Shown here piece by piece: positions 45,236 to 53,786 of a stretch of 64,000 nt of DNA. Position 1 is the first letter of the stretch, and each line of letters begins with the position of its first letter. The translations under genes and the position numbers were made by a program. Location of the stretch: positions 62,001 through 126,000 of the forward strand of contig JBCBPV010000001.1 in NCBI GenBank assembly GCA_039820585.1. Direction: 5' to 3'. The notes beneath the pieces were generated by a model. That model had not been told where the DNA came from. It saw only the letters and a program-made list of their open reading frames with translations, and searched no databases. This stretch comes from JBCBGF01 sp039820585 (GTDB lineage: Bacteria; Pseudomonadota; Alphaproteobacteria; Rhodobacterales; Rhodobacteraceae).

Positions 45236-46111
45236 ATGTTGAAAGGCTCTATGCCCGCCCTCGTCACGCCGTTCTCGGGCGGCGAAGTGGACTATGACGC
45301 GCTGAAAAAGCTGATCGACTGGCAGATCTCCGAAGGCAGCCACGGCATCGTTCCCGTCGGCACCACCGGCGAAAGCCCCACGCTCAGCCATGCCGAACAT
45401 GAGGCAGTGGTCGAGTTTGTGGTCAAGACCGTCGCAGGCCGCGTGCCGGTCGTCGCAGGGGCCGGATCGAACAACACCGATGAAGGCATTCGCTTCATGC
45501 GCCACGCTCACGCGGTGGGCGCAGATGTGGCCCTGGTGGTGACGCCCTACTACAACAAGCCCACGCAGGCGGGCATGATCGCGCATTTCCGCGCGCTGCA
45601 TGACTGCTGCGACCTGCCGATCGTGATCTACAACATCCCCGGCCGGTCGGTCGTGGACATGACGCCCGACACCATGGGCGAATTGGCAAAACTGCCCCGG
45701 ATCATCGGCGTCAAGGATGCCACGGGCGACATCGTCCGCGTCTCGCACCAACGTGCGACCTGTGGCGCCGATTTCGTTCAACTGTCGGGCGAAGACGCCT
45801 CGGCCCTTGGCTTCAATGCCCATGGCGGGGTTGGCTGCATTTCGGTCACCGCAAACGTGGCCCCCCGGCTCTGTGCAGAGTTTCAAGAGGCGACGCTGAC
45901 CGGCGACTATGCCAAGGCCCTGACACTGCAGGACCGGCTGATGCCCCTGCACACCGCGATCTTCCTTGAACCCGGGCTTGCCGGTGCCAAATACGGTCTG
46001 TCGCGCCTGGGCCATTGCTCGGACGAGGTGCGCTTGCCTTTGGTCGGCGTCACCGACGGCACAAAGACCGCAATCGACGATGCGATGCGCCATGCGGGTC
46101 TGTTGAACTAG
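45236..46111 (+). CDS. dapA: 4-hydroxy-tetrahydrodipicolinate synthase
   Basis: A 291-residue TIM-barrel aldolase that condenses pyruvate with aspartate semialdehyde on the way to lysine and meso-diaminopimelate. The Schiff-base lysine is K160 (IIGVKDATGD), the catalytic Tyr is Y132 (VIYNIPGRS), and the phosphate-free substrate loop is GTTGESPTL at 42-50. An AAGGAAA site lies before the ATG. Diaminopimelate feeds the peptidoglycan enzymes coded nearby. It precedes smpB by 46 bp. Confidence 0.97.
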   Translation: MLKGSMPALVTPFSGGEVDYDALKKLIDWQISEGSHGIVPVGTTGESPTLSHAEHEAVVEFVVKTVAGRVPVVAGAGSNNTDEGIRFMRHAHAVGADVALVVTPYYNKPTQAGMIAHFRALHDCCDLPIVIYNIPGRSVVDMTPDTMGELAKLPRIIGVKDATGDIVRVSHQRATCGADFVQLSGEDASALGFNAHGGVGCISVTANVAPRLCAEFQEATLTGDYAKALTLQDRLMPLHTAIFLEPGLAGAKYGLSRLGHCSDEVRLPLVGVTDGTKTAIDDAMRHAGLLN

Positions 46112-46157
46112 GGCAGTGGCGCTGGACTCAAAGCGCCGGCCTGCCTAAGTGACCCCC

Positions 46158-46634
46158 ATGGCCAAGCCCAAGGATAACCCCAACTACAAGGTCGTCGCCG
46201 AAAACCGGCGCGCGCGCTTTGACTATGCCATCCAGAGCGATCTGGAATGCGGCATCCAACTGATGGGGTCCGAGGTTAAGTCCCTGCGCGAGGGCCAGGC
46301 CAACATCGCCGAAAGCTATGCAACGGTGGATGAGGGTGAACTGTGGCTCGTGAACAGCTACATCGCACCCTACGACCAGGCCAAGACCTGGGGGCACGAA
46401 GATCGGCGTCGTCGCAAGCTGCTTGTCAGCCGCAAAGAGATGTCCGATCTCTGGAACGCGACCCAGCGCAAGGGGATGACGCTGGTGCCCCTGGTTCTCT
46501 ATTTCAACCACCGCGGGCTGGCGAAGCTGAAGATCGGCATCGCCAAGGGTAAGAAGGTGGCCGACAAGCGCGAAACCTCGGCCAAGCGCGACTGGAATCG
46601 CCAAAAGGCACGGCTGATAAAGGAACACGGGTAA
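46158..46634 (+). CDS. smpB: SsrA-binding protein SmpB
   Basis: A 158-residue OB-fold protein that binds tmRNA and brings it to stalled ribosomes. NYKVVAENRRARFDYAI, GIQLMGSEVKSLREGQANI and the basic tail DKRETSAKRDWNRQKARLIK are characteristic. The start at MAKPKDN fits the family; a GTG three codons earlier is an alternative. The tmRNA gene itself is not in the adjacent 263-bp gap. Confidence 0.96.
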   Translation: MAKPKDNPNYKVVAENRRARFDYAIQSDLECGIQLMGSEVKSLREGQANIAESYATVDEGELWLVNSYIAPYDQAKTWGHEDRRRRKLLVSRKEMSDLWNATQRKGMTLVPLVLYFNHRGLAKLKIGIAKGKKVADKRETSAKRDWNRQKARLIKEHG

Positions 46635-46897
46635 AACCGGACCCGTTTTCCCCGTGAACCGCGCGGCCCACCTTCCCATATGACAGTCGAGAGCGGCGAC
46701 GAAGTTTGCACACTATGCTGGCGTCCGCGTCGCATATGACTTTTGGCAAGGTGAGTTGTCGCCGCTTGGGTTTGTTGTAACGAGTGTGCCTTGCGGCCCG
46801 GGACCACCGCCCGGGCCGTTCTCGTTTGCCCACCGGCCTTGCCACGCATGACACCGGGATGTAGCACGAACCCAACCGACTGCGGAGTGCGCGCCCC
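46635..46897 (+). promoter_or_regulatory. long structured leader region before the sulfurtransferase gene
   Basis: This 263-bp gap is long for the window and holds no credible gene. A perfect 9-bp stem CGGCCCGGG/CCCGGGCCG (46794-46802 and 46810-46818, 7-base loop) is followed by TTCTCGTTT. It could be the smpB terminator, or the expression platform of a cis-acting leader for the downstream gene. I cannot tell which from sequence alone. Confidence 0.4.
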
Positions 46898-47746
46898 ATG
46901 ACCGACGACCCCACAACCCTGGTCTCGACCGCCTGGCTCGCCGCACATCTGAACGATCCCGATCTGCGGGTGCTCGATGGCAGCTATTACCTCGCCGATA
47001 TGGGCCGCGACGCAAAGGCCGAATACGCCAGCGCCCATATCCCCGGCGCGCGGTTCTTCGACATTGACGAGATCAGCGATCACCGATCCGAGCTGCCCCA
47101 TATGGTGCCGCCGGTCGAGAAATTCATGAGCCGGATGCGCGCCATGGGCGTGGGCGACGGCCACCAGGTCGTGGTCTATGACGGCGCGGGCCTATTTTCA
47201 GCCGCGCGCGTGTGGTGGCTGTTCCGGCTGATGGGCAAGACCGATGTCGCCGTTCTGGATGGCGGTTTCCCCAAGTGGCAGGCCGAGGGGCACCCGGTGG
47301 GCGACCTGCCCCCGATCGTGCGCGACCGCCACATGACCGTGACCCGGCAGAACCACATGGTGCGCGATGTCACCCAAGTCGCCGCCGCATCGAAACTGCG
47401 CGACCATGAAATCGTCGATGCGCGGTCGCCATCCCGCTTTACCGGTGCGGAAAAGGAGCCGCGCGCCGGCCTCCGCTCGGGCCATATTCCGGGCTCAAAG
47501 AACGTACATTACCGGACGCTCCTGAACGATGACGGCACGATGAAAGACCCCGACGCCCTGCGCGCGGTGTTCCAGGCGGCAGAGGTCGATCTGTCAAAGC
47601 CTGTCATCACCACATGCGGCTCCGGCGTCACGGCGGCGATCCTGTACCTGGCGTTGGAGCGTATGGGGGTCGAACGGCTGTCGCTTTACGATGGCTCGTG
47701 GTCCGAATGGGGGCGGTATGACGAGCTGAAAGTCGAAACCGGATGA
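46898..47746 (+). CDS. sseA: 3-mercaptopyruvate sulfurtransferase
   Basis: A 282-residue tandem-rhodanese protein. The catalytic loop of the second domain is CGSGVTA with C240, the loop typical of mercaptopyruvate sulfurtransferases rather than thiosulfate rhodaneses. The first, inactive rhodanese domain covers about 8-135 (HIPGARFFDIDEIS). It moves sulfane sulfur from mercaptopyruvate to thiol or cyanide acceptors. It overlaps the GNAT gene by ATGA and has a long leader. Confidence 0.93.
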   Translation: MTDDPTTLVSTAWLAAHLNDPDLRVLDGSYYLADMGRDAKAEYASAHIPGARFFDIDEISDHRSELPHMVPPVEKFMSRMRAMGVGDGHQVVVYDGAGLFSAARVWWLFRLMGKTDVAVLDGGFPKWQAEGHPVGDLPPIVRDRHMTVTRQNHMVRDVTQVAAASKLRDHEIVDARSPSRFTGAEKEPRAGLRSGHIPGSKNVHYRTLLNDDGTMKDPDALRAVFQAAEVDLSKPVITTCGSGVTAAILYLALERMGVERLSLYDGSWSEWGRYDELKVETG

Positions 47747-48309
47747 CTGTTCTGCCCGCCGGAACCCAGGTGGACTATACCGTCACCTGGTTAGAGATGA
47801 CGGCCCGGCCAACCTATTGCTACCCCACACTGCCCGCGACGCATCCCGCGTCACTCTTGAAGGCAAAGGCTGCACCGAACTGGTATTTCCTGTCGCTCTA
47901 CGATGCGGTGGGGCGCGACTATGCCTGGGAAGATGCGCATGACCGGGATCCGGCCGAATTGCAGGGCTGGCTCGATGACGCCGCCGTCGATCTGTTCACG
48001 CTCATGGCCCACGGCTGGCCGCATGGCTTCTTCATCCTCGACGGGCGCAAGGCGAAGACCTGTGAACTGGCTTATTTCGGCCTGGTCCCCCAGGCAGTGG
48101 GCCAGGGACTGGGCGCATTTCTCTTGCGCACCGCCATCCTGACCGCATGGGACCGGCCCGGGGTGGAACGCCTGGCCGTCAACACCTGCACCCTTGACCA
48201 TCCCCGCGCCTTGCAGACCTATCAAAGGCACGGATTCGTGCCGGTCCGCCGGCAGGATTTCACCCGAACGCTCAAGCGACCGCGTGATCTGACGCGGATC
48301 CCCGACTGA
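47743..48309 (+). CDS. GNAT family N-acetyltransferase
   Basis: A 188-residue acetyltransferase-like protein. The CoA-binding part is ELAYFGLVPQAVGQGLGAFLL, followed by VNTCTLDHPRALQTYQRHGFVPVRR at the C-terminus. The N-terminal half with LPATHPASLLKAK and NWYFLSLYDAVG is characteristic of a GNAT subgroup often found next to sulfurtransferase genes in Rhodobacterales. Coupled to sseA by an ATGA overlap. The substrate is unknown. Confidence 0.85.
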   Translation: MTVLPAGTQVDYTVTWLEMTARPTYCYPTLPATHPASLLKAKAAPNWYFLSLYDAVGRDYAWEDAHDRDPAELQGWLDDAAVDLFTLMAHGWPHGFFILDGRKAKTCELAYFGLVPQAVGQGLGAFLLRTAILTAWDRPGVERLAVNTCTLDHPRALQTYQRHGFVPVRRQDFTRTLKRPRDLTRIPD

Positions 48310-48320
48310 AAGGGCAACCC

Positions 48321-49505
48321 ATGCTGTCGAACCTCAAGACCCACCCCGCCGACAAGATCCTCGCGCTGATGGCTGCCTACAAAGAAGATCCGCGCGAAAA
48401 CAAGGTGGATCTGGGGGTGGGCGTCTACAAGGACGCCGATGGCAAAACGCCGATCATGCGGGCGGTGAAAACGGCCGAGAAACAGCTGTGGGAAGCCGAG
48501 ACCACAAAATCCTACGTGGGCCTGATCGGCGATCCGGCGTTTAACACGGCGATGCGCGACCTGATCCTGGGCGATGCGGTGGACGATGCGCGGCTTGCCT
48601 CTGCGGCCACACCCGGTGGCACGGGTGCGGTGCGTCAGGCGCTGGAACTGGTGAAGCTCGCCAACCCTGATGCCACGATCTGGGTGTCGGACCCGACCTG
48701 GCCCAATCACCTGACAATCATCAAATACCTCGGCCTGCCGATGCAGACCTATCGCTACTTCGACAACGCCACCCGCGCGGTGGATTTCGCGGGCATGATG
48801 CATGACCTGCGCCATGCCAAAGCAGGCGATGTGGTGCTGCTCCACGGCTGCTGCCACAACCCCACCGGCGCGAACCTGACGCTGGACGAATGGGGCGCGG
48901 TGGCCGATTTCATCCAGGCCTCTGGCGCTTTGCCGATGATCGACATCGCGTATCAGGGCTTCGGCGACGGGTTGGAGGAAGATGCGGCGGGTACACGCCT
49001 GATGGCCTCTCGTCTGCCAGAGATGCTGATCGCCGCCAGCTGTTCGAAGAATTTCGGGATCTACCGCGAACGCACCGGCATCCTGATCGGGATGTCCGAG
49101 ACCGCCGAAAGTGCCGGTGTGACGCAGAACAACCTGGCCTTCCTGAACCGCCAGAACTTCTCCTTCCCGCCCGATCACGGCGCGCGGCTGGTGACGATGA
49201 TCCTGACCGATCCCGCGCTTCGCGCCGATTGGCAGGCGGAACTGGAAGAGGTGCGCACCGGCATGCTGGCCTTGCGAGAGACACTGGCGGGCGAGCTGCG
49301 CCAGCGCACAAACTCCGACAGGTTCGATTTCCTGGCCGATCACCGCGGCATGTTCTCACGCCTGGGCGCGACACCCGACCAGGTGACCGCGATGCGCGAA
49401 GATCACGGGATCTACATGGTGGGCGACTCACGGTTGAACATCGCGGGCATCAACGCGCGCACCGTGCCGATCCTGGCCGAAGCCATCGTCGCTGCAGGCG
49501 TCTGA
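48321..49505 (+). CDS. aromatic/aspartate aminotransferase, class I
   Basis: A 394-residue PLP enzyme of the AspC/TyrB family. It begins LKTHPADKILALMAAYKEDPR and has the PLP lysine near 243 in SCSKNFGIYRERTG. HGCCHNPTGANLTLDEW and the substrate-carboxylate Arg in GDSRLNIAGIN are present. It transaminates aromatic amino acids and probably aspartate with 2-oxoglutarate. AAGGGC precedes the ATG. Confidence 0.92.
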   Translation: MLSNLKTHPADKILALMAAYKEDPRENKVDLGVGVYKDADGKTPIMRAVKTAEKQLWEAETTKSYVGLIGDPAFNTAMRDLILGDAVDDARLASAATPGGTGAVRQALELVKLANPDATIWVSDPTWPNHLTIIKYLGLPMQTYRYFDNATRAVDFAGMMHDLRHAKAGDVVLLHGCCHNPTGANLTLDEWGAVADFIQASGALPMIDIAYQGFGDGLEEDAAGTRLMASRLPEMLIAASCSKNFGIYRERTGILIGMSETAESAGVTQNNLAFLNRQNFSFPPDHGARLVTMILTDPALRADWQAELEEVRTGMLALRETLAGELRQRTNSDRFDFLADHRGMFSRLGATPDQVTAMREDHGIYMVGDSRLNIAGINARTVPILAEAIVAAGV

Positions 49506-49556
49506 CCTCTCATACATTTGGGGCGTTGCCCCCGCCGCCCAAGGGCGGCTCCCCCA

Positions 49557-49617
49557 GGATATTTCCGGACCAAAGAGCCTGAGGCCACGTCCGCTGTTCT
49601 TTGGTCGGGAAATATCC
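49557..49617. repeat. 20-bp inverted repeat, dispersed-repeat type
   Basis: GGATATTTCCGGACCAAAGA at 49557-49576 and TCTTTGGTCGGGAAATATCC at 49598-49617 are inverted copies with one mismatch, separated by 21 bp. GGATATTT with GGACCAAAGA recalls a repeat that I remember as common between genes in Rhodobacterales. It lies between converging genes. Confidence 0.75.
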
Positions 49618-49631
49618 CCGCCGGAGGCATG

Positions 49632-49657
49632 AAAAAACCCGGGCGCGAACGCCCGGG
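49632..49657 (-). terminator. rho-independent terminator of amtB
   Basis: On the minus strand, CCCGGGCG-TTCG-CGCCCGGG forms a perfect 8-bp stem with a TTCG tetraloop, followed at once by six T. It lies 30 bp after the amtB stop codon. Confidence 0.9.
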
Positions 49658-49686
49658 CCAGGTTTGAAGACTGACAGGAAGGGAGA

Positions 49687-51000
49687 TCAGCCTTTCGAAA
49701 AGTCCGGATATGCTTCCATACCCATTTCCGAGACATCGAGACCCGCAAGCTCTTCCTCTTCGCCGACACGAATGCCCATGATCCCCTTGAGGATGATCCA
49801 GACAATCAGGCTGGCAACGAAGGTGAAGACACCGTAGGCCGCGATCCCGGTCAGCTGGGTCACAAGGCTTGCATCACCGTTGTAGAAGATCACAGCGATC
49901 GTGCCCCAGATCCCTGCGAACAGGTGCACCGGAATGGCGCCAACGACATCGTCGATCTTCATCTTGTCGAGCATCGGAACCGTGAACACCACGATTACAC
50001 CGCCGATCGCACCGATCCAGAGCGCGCCGAAAAGCGTGGGTGCCAGCGGTTCCGCCGTGATCGACACCAGACCGGCCAGGGCACCGTTCAGCACCATGGT
50101 GAGGTCAGGCTTCTTGTACAGGATCTGCGTCAGGATCAACGCGGTCACCGCACCGGCCGCTGCCGCCATGTTGGTGTTGGCAAAGATGCGCGACACGTCA
50201 GAGACGTCGCCCACAGTGCCCATGGCCAGCTGCGAGCCGCCGTTGAAGCCGAACCAACCCAGCCACAGGATGAATGTGCCCAGCGTGGCCAAAGCAAGGT
50301 TCGAACCCGGCATTGGGTTAACCTGACCGTCCTTGTACTTGCCAAGGCGTGGCCCGAGGATAATAGCACCCGCAAGCGCGGCCCAACCACCGACCGAGTG
50401 GACAACCGTCGACCCAGCAAAATCGGAAAAGCCCATCTCAGATAGCCAGCCGCCGCCCCACTGCCACGAACCCGAGATCGGGTACATCACACCGGTCAGC
50501 ACGACCACGAAGAACAGGAACGGCCACAGCTTGATCCGTTCGGCCAAAGCACCCGACACGATCGAGGCAGTGGCAGCCACAAACACCAGCTGGAAGAAGA
50601 AGTCCGACCCGACGGACGCATAATCCAGTGCCGCGTCAGCCGCAGCCACACCCACCGGGTCCAGCACCGTTGGCACGAAGAATGAGCCGACGTAGCCATT
50701 GAAATCGCCGGGATACATCAGGTTGAAGCCGATCAGCCAATACATGATCGCCGCAACCGAATAGAGCGCGATGTTCTTGGTCATCTGCATGGTCACGTTC
50801 TTCGACCGCACCAGACCACCTTCGAGCATGGCAAAACCGCAGGCCATGAAGAACACAAGGAAACCCGCCATGCAGAACAGCAGGGTTGTCATGATATACG
50901 GGCCGATTTCGTCGAACCCGGGCGCCTCTTCCTGGGCGATGCCCAGTGTCGGCACGGCGGCAAGCACCGCTGTTGCAAGAACAATTCTTGAGAGTTTCAT
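49687..51000 (-). CDS. amtB: ammonium transporter
   Basis: A 437-residue Amt/Rh channel with a cleavable signal sequence (residues 1-22) and eleven membrane segments. GDFNGYVGS, the conserved Asp region SDFAGSTVVHSVGGWAAL with the first pore His, and VHLFAGIWG with the second pore His identify it. It brings ammonium into the cell and is gated by GlnK, whose gene is 29 bp upstream. A strong terminator follows. AGGGGA precedes the ATG. Confidence 0.96.
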   Translation of the reverse strand: MKLSRIVLATAVLAAVPTLGIAQEEAPGFDEIGPYIMTTLLFCMAGFLVFFMACGFAMLEGGLVRSKNVTMQMTKNIALYSVAAIMYWLIGFNLMYPGDFNGYVGSFFVPTVLDPVGVAAADAALDYASVGSDFFFQLVFVAATASIVSGALAERIKLWPFLFFVVVLTGVMYPISGSWQWGGGWLSEMGFSDFAGSTVVHSVGGWAALAGAIILGPRLGKYKDGQVNPMPGSNLALATLGTFILWLGWFGFNGGSQLAMGTVGDVSDVSRIFANTNMAAAAGAVTALILTQILYKKPDLTMVLNGALAGLVSITAEPLAPTLFGALWIGAIGGVIVVFTVPMLDKMKIDDVVGAIPVHLFAGIWGTIAVIFYNGDASLVTQLTGIAAYGVFTFVASLIVWIILKGIMGIRVGEEEELAGLDVSEMGMEAYPDFSKG

Positions 51001-51029
51001 ATGTTTAAGTCCCCTTGACCCTTAGCCGC

Positions 51030-51368
51030 TCAGAGCGCGTCTGCGTTGGTTTCGCCGGTGCGAACGCGCATCGCGCTTTCCACATCCAGGACAAAGATTT
51101 TGCCGTCGCCGATTTTGTCGGTCTTGGCGGTCGAAGAGATGGTTTCAACCACCTGATCGGCCATGCTTTCGGCCACAACGATTTCAAGTTTCACTTTCGG
51201 CACGAAGTTCACGGCGTATTCAGCCCCGCGATAGATCTCCGTGTGGCCCGATTGCGAGCCGAAGCCCTTGATTTCGGTGACCATCATGCCGCGCACCCCG
51301 ATCGAGGTGAGCGCTTCGCGTACCTCTTCGAGCTTGAACGGCTTGATCGCTGCAATGATGAGTTTCAC
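51030..51368 (-). CDS. glnK: nitrogen regulatory protein P-II
   Basis: A 112-residue PII signal protein that senses 2-oxoglutarate and ATP/ADP and blocks AmtB when ammonium is plentiful. The T-loop contains Y51, the uridylylation site, in TEIYRGAEYAVNF. The B-loop is TAKTDKIGDGKIFV. A GTG start is chosen over the ATG two codons earlier because GGAAGGGG lies right before that ATG but 6 bp from the GTG, and the resulting length is the family's 112. Its leader contains an 8-bp hairpin. Confidence 0.95.
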   Translation of the reverse strand: MKLIIAAIKPFKLEEVREALTSIGVRGMMVTEIKGFGSQSGHTEIYRGAEYAVNFVPKVKLEIVVAESMADQVVETISSTAKTDKIGDGKIFVLDVESAMRVRTGETNADAL

Positions 51369-51395
51369 TTGCATCCCCTTCCGCAACGCGAGGAC

Positions 51396-51419
51396 TGCCC
51401 CCGCAATTCCACGGGGGCA
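51396..51419 (-). promoter_or_regulatory. hairpin in the glnK leader
   Basis: TGCCCCCG / CGGGGGCA form a perfect 8-bp stem with an 8-base loop, ending 27 bp before the glnK GTG and 13 bp before its ribosome site. There is no T-run, so it is not a terminator; it may affect mRNA stability or translation. Confidence 0.5.
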
Positions 51420-51486
51420 ACAGGGCGCTTGGGGACGCGAAACTCAAGGAATTGCGGGCAGGAATTGGGCAGCTTGACGAAGCATT

Positions 51487-51505
51487 TTGCACAATTTTTG
51501 CACAA
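51487..51505. promoter_or_regulatory. two TTGCACAA boxes one helical turn apart
   Basis: TTGCACAA occurs at 51487-51494 and 51498-51505, an 11-bp period, in the glnK / PBP intergenic region. Such phasing suggests a pair of operator half-sites, possibly for a nitrogen regulator such as NtrC; I saw no sigma-54 promoter with the GG/GC spacing. Confidence 0.4.
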
Positions 51506-51629
51506 ATGACGCCATCTGCTGTAATTTTGGGCGAAAGAAAAAGCGCCGCACCCCGTTTCACGGGTGCCTTTGACGGCAGAGGCGGGCTAAATTGCCAAAA
51601 AACGGGCAGGCAACCAGACACGTGACAGT

Positions 51630-53786
51630 ATGAGCAATCAGCGTGGGTCGCGGCCACCAATGGTCGCTGAGAAACGTTATACACAAGGGTCCAAGCGGCC
51701 AAAGGCGCCGCGCAAACGTGCGGCCAAGCCCGCGCGCAAGCGTGCGCGGTCGCATCCGATTCTTCGCGCGATCACATGGCCGTTACGCGCACTCGCGCGC
51801 TTTTTGTGGTGGCTGGGTCTGCGTGCGGCGATCCTGGGCGCGGTGGCGCTGGCGGCCATCGTAGGCTGGTATGCGATCGGCCTGCCGCCCGCCGACGCGC
51901 TTCTGGATGCGCGGGCGCGGGGATCGGTCACCATCCTGGATCGCAACGATCAGATCTTTGCATGGCGCGGCGAACAGTTCGGTGGCCAGATCACCGCAGA
52001 TACGGTGTCGCCCAACCTCAAAAACGCGATCATCGCGACCGAGGACAAGCGGTTTTACCGCCATTTCGGGATCAGCCCGCGCGGTATTGCCAGCGCAATC
52101 CGCATCAACCTGCGCGAGGGGCGCGGCCCCCTGTCGGGCCATGGCGGGTCGACCATCACCCAGCAGACCGCGAAGCTCCTGTGCCTCGGCACGCCCTTTG
52201 ACCCCGGCGCTGGCATGACCGAGGCCGAGTATGAGGCCGATTGCCGGCGCACGACGCTGGTGCGCAAGGCCAAGGAAGCGGTCTATGCGATGGCGCTTGA
52301 GGCACGCTATTCCAAGGATGAGATCCTGACGATCTATCTGAACCGCGCCTATCTTGGCGCAGGCTCGCGCGGGTTCGAGGCGGCGGCACAGCGCTATTTC
52401 GGCAAGTCCGCGGCCGAGGTCAGCCCAGCGGAGGGTGCGATGCTGGCGGGTCTGTTGGTGGCCCCGTCACGGTTTGCGCCCACCGCAAATCTGGAACGTG
52501 CGCAGAACCGGGCCAACCTGATTATCCAGCTGATGGAAGATCAGGGATATCTGGGCCCCGCTGCCGCCAGCGCGGCGCGCCAGAACCCAGCGCAGCTGTC
52601 AGAGGCAGCCGAACGGCGTGCGGGGGGGTACTTTGCCGACTGGGTGATGGATCAGGGGCCTTCCTTCCTCACCCGTGACACGACAGAGGACGTGATCGTC
52701 AGCACCACCTTCGACCAGCGCATTCAGACCGCGGCGGAAGAGGCGCTGAAGTTCATCTTCGAGAACAAAGTGCGTCAGGGCAGCGAAGCCCAGGCCGCGA
52801 TTGTCGTGATGAGCGCGGATGGCGCCGTGCGCGCGATGGTGGGCGGCCGCAAGACCCAAGGGGTCGCGGGCCAGTTCAACCGCGCGATCCAGGCCAAGCG
52901 GCAGACGGGCTCCGCCTTCAAACCCTTCGTCTTTGCCGCGGCGTTGGACCTGGGCTATGGGCCGAACGATGTGGTGGTCGATGAGCCTATCACTCTGGAT
53001 GTCCCCGGCTCGGGCCCCTGGACGCCGCGCAATTACACCAATGAGTTTTACGGACCCGTCACGCTGACCGAGGCGCTGAAGCATTCGTTGAATATCCCCG
53101 CGGTGCGCGTGTCCGAAGGCGTGGGGCGCGAAAGCGTGCGCGCCATTGCCGAAGGGTTCGGGATCGCGTCAGACCTCGCCGATGGCCCCGCATTGGCGCT
53201 GGGCGTGTCAGAATCCACGCTGCTAGAGATGACGGGCGCGTTTGCGGGCATCCTGAACGGCGGCTCTTCGGTCACGCCTTACGGGCTGACCCAATTGCGG
53301 ATCAAGGGCGATGACACGCCGCTCATCGGACAAGAGGGCGGGATGGGCGAGCGTGTGATCTCGGAAGCGGCCGCGCAGCAACTGGTCTATATGATGAGCG
53401 AGGTTGTCAACGGCGGCACCGGGGGGCGTGCGTCACTGCCTGACCGCCCCGTCGCGGGCAAAACCGGCACGACGCAGGCCGCGCGCGATGCGTGGTTTCT
53501 GGGCTTTTCGGCGGATTACGTGGCGGGGGTCTGGATGGGGTATGATGACAACACCCCCCTTACCGGTGTCACGGGCGGTGGCCTGCCGGCCGAGATCTGG
53601 CGCGAAACGATGGTGCGGGTGCATGAAGGCCTGCCGCCCCGTCCATTGCCGATGATCGTGCCCCAAGCGCCGCAGGTGCTGGCGCAGGATCAACCCCGGC
53701 GGCAACAGCGCCAGCAACGGTCCGGCCCGTCGGCGACCGAACAGTTGCTGATCGATGTGCTTGAATCGATCTTCGGACGGAACTAG
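51630..53786 (+). CDS. class A penicillin-binding protein (PBP1A-like)
   Basis: A 718-residue bifunctional peptidoglycan synthase. A basic cytoplasmic tail (20-45) leads into a membrane anchor at about 62-86. The GT51 glycosyltransferase has its catalytic Glu at 138 in IIATEDKRFYRHFG, plus HGGSTITQQTAK. The transpeptidase has S428-x-x-K (TGSAFKPF), SLN (KHSLNIPAV) and KTGT near 611. The C-terminus is Gln/Arg-rich. It lies divergent from glnK and shares its stop CTAG with mlaC. Confidence 0.94.
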   Translation: MSNQRGSRPPMVAEKRYTQGSKRPKAPRKRAAKPARKRARSHPILRAITWPLRALARFLWWLGLRAAILGAVALAAIVGWYAIGLPPADALLDARARGSVTILDRNDQIFAWRGEQFGGQITADTVSPNLKNAIIATEDKRFYRHFGISPRGIASAIRINLREGRGPLSGHGGSTITQQTAKLLCLGTPFDPGAGMTEAEYEADCRRTTLVRKAKEAVYAMALEARYSKDEILTIYLNRAYLGAGSRGFEAAAQRYFGKSAAEVSPAEGAMLAGLLVAPSRFAPTANLERAQNRANLIIQLMEDQGYLGPAAASAARQNPAQLSEAAERRAGGYFADWVMDQGPSFLTRDTTEDVIVSTTFDQRIQTAAEEALKFIFENKVRQGSEAQAAIVVMSADGAVRAMVGGRKTQGVAGQFNRAIQAKRQTGSAFKPFVFAAALDLGYGPNDVVVDEPITLDVPGSGPWTPRNYTNEFYGPVTLTEALKHSLNIPAVRVSEGVGRESVRAIAEGFGIASDLADGPALALGVSESTLLEMTGAFAGILNGGSSVTPYGLTQLRIKGDDTPLIGQEGGMGERVISEAAAQQLVYMMSEVVNGGTGGRASLPDRPVAGKTGTTQAARDAWFLGFSADYVAGVWMGYDDNTPLTGVTGGGLPAEIWRETMVRVHEGLPPRPLPMIVPQAPQVLAQDQPRRQQRQQRSGPSATEQLLIDVLESIFGRN

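Noticed and set aside
46635..46897. A tmRNA (ssrA) gene next to smpB
   Set aside because: The gap is shorter than a usual tmRNA, and I see neither the tRNA-like ends nor a tag-coding frame.
51421..51520. A sigma-54 promoter for glnK
   Set aside because: No TGGCAC-N5-TTGC-type element with correct GG/GC spacing is present on the minus strand before glnK.
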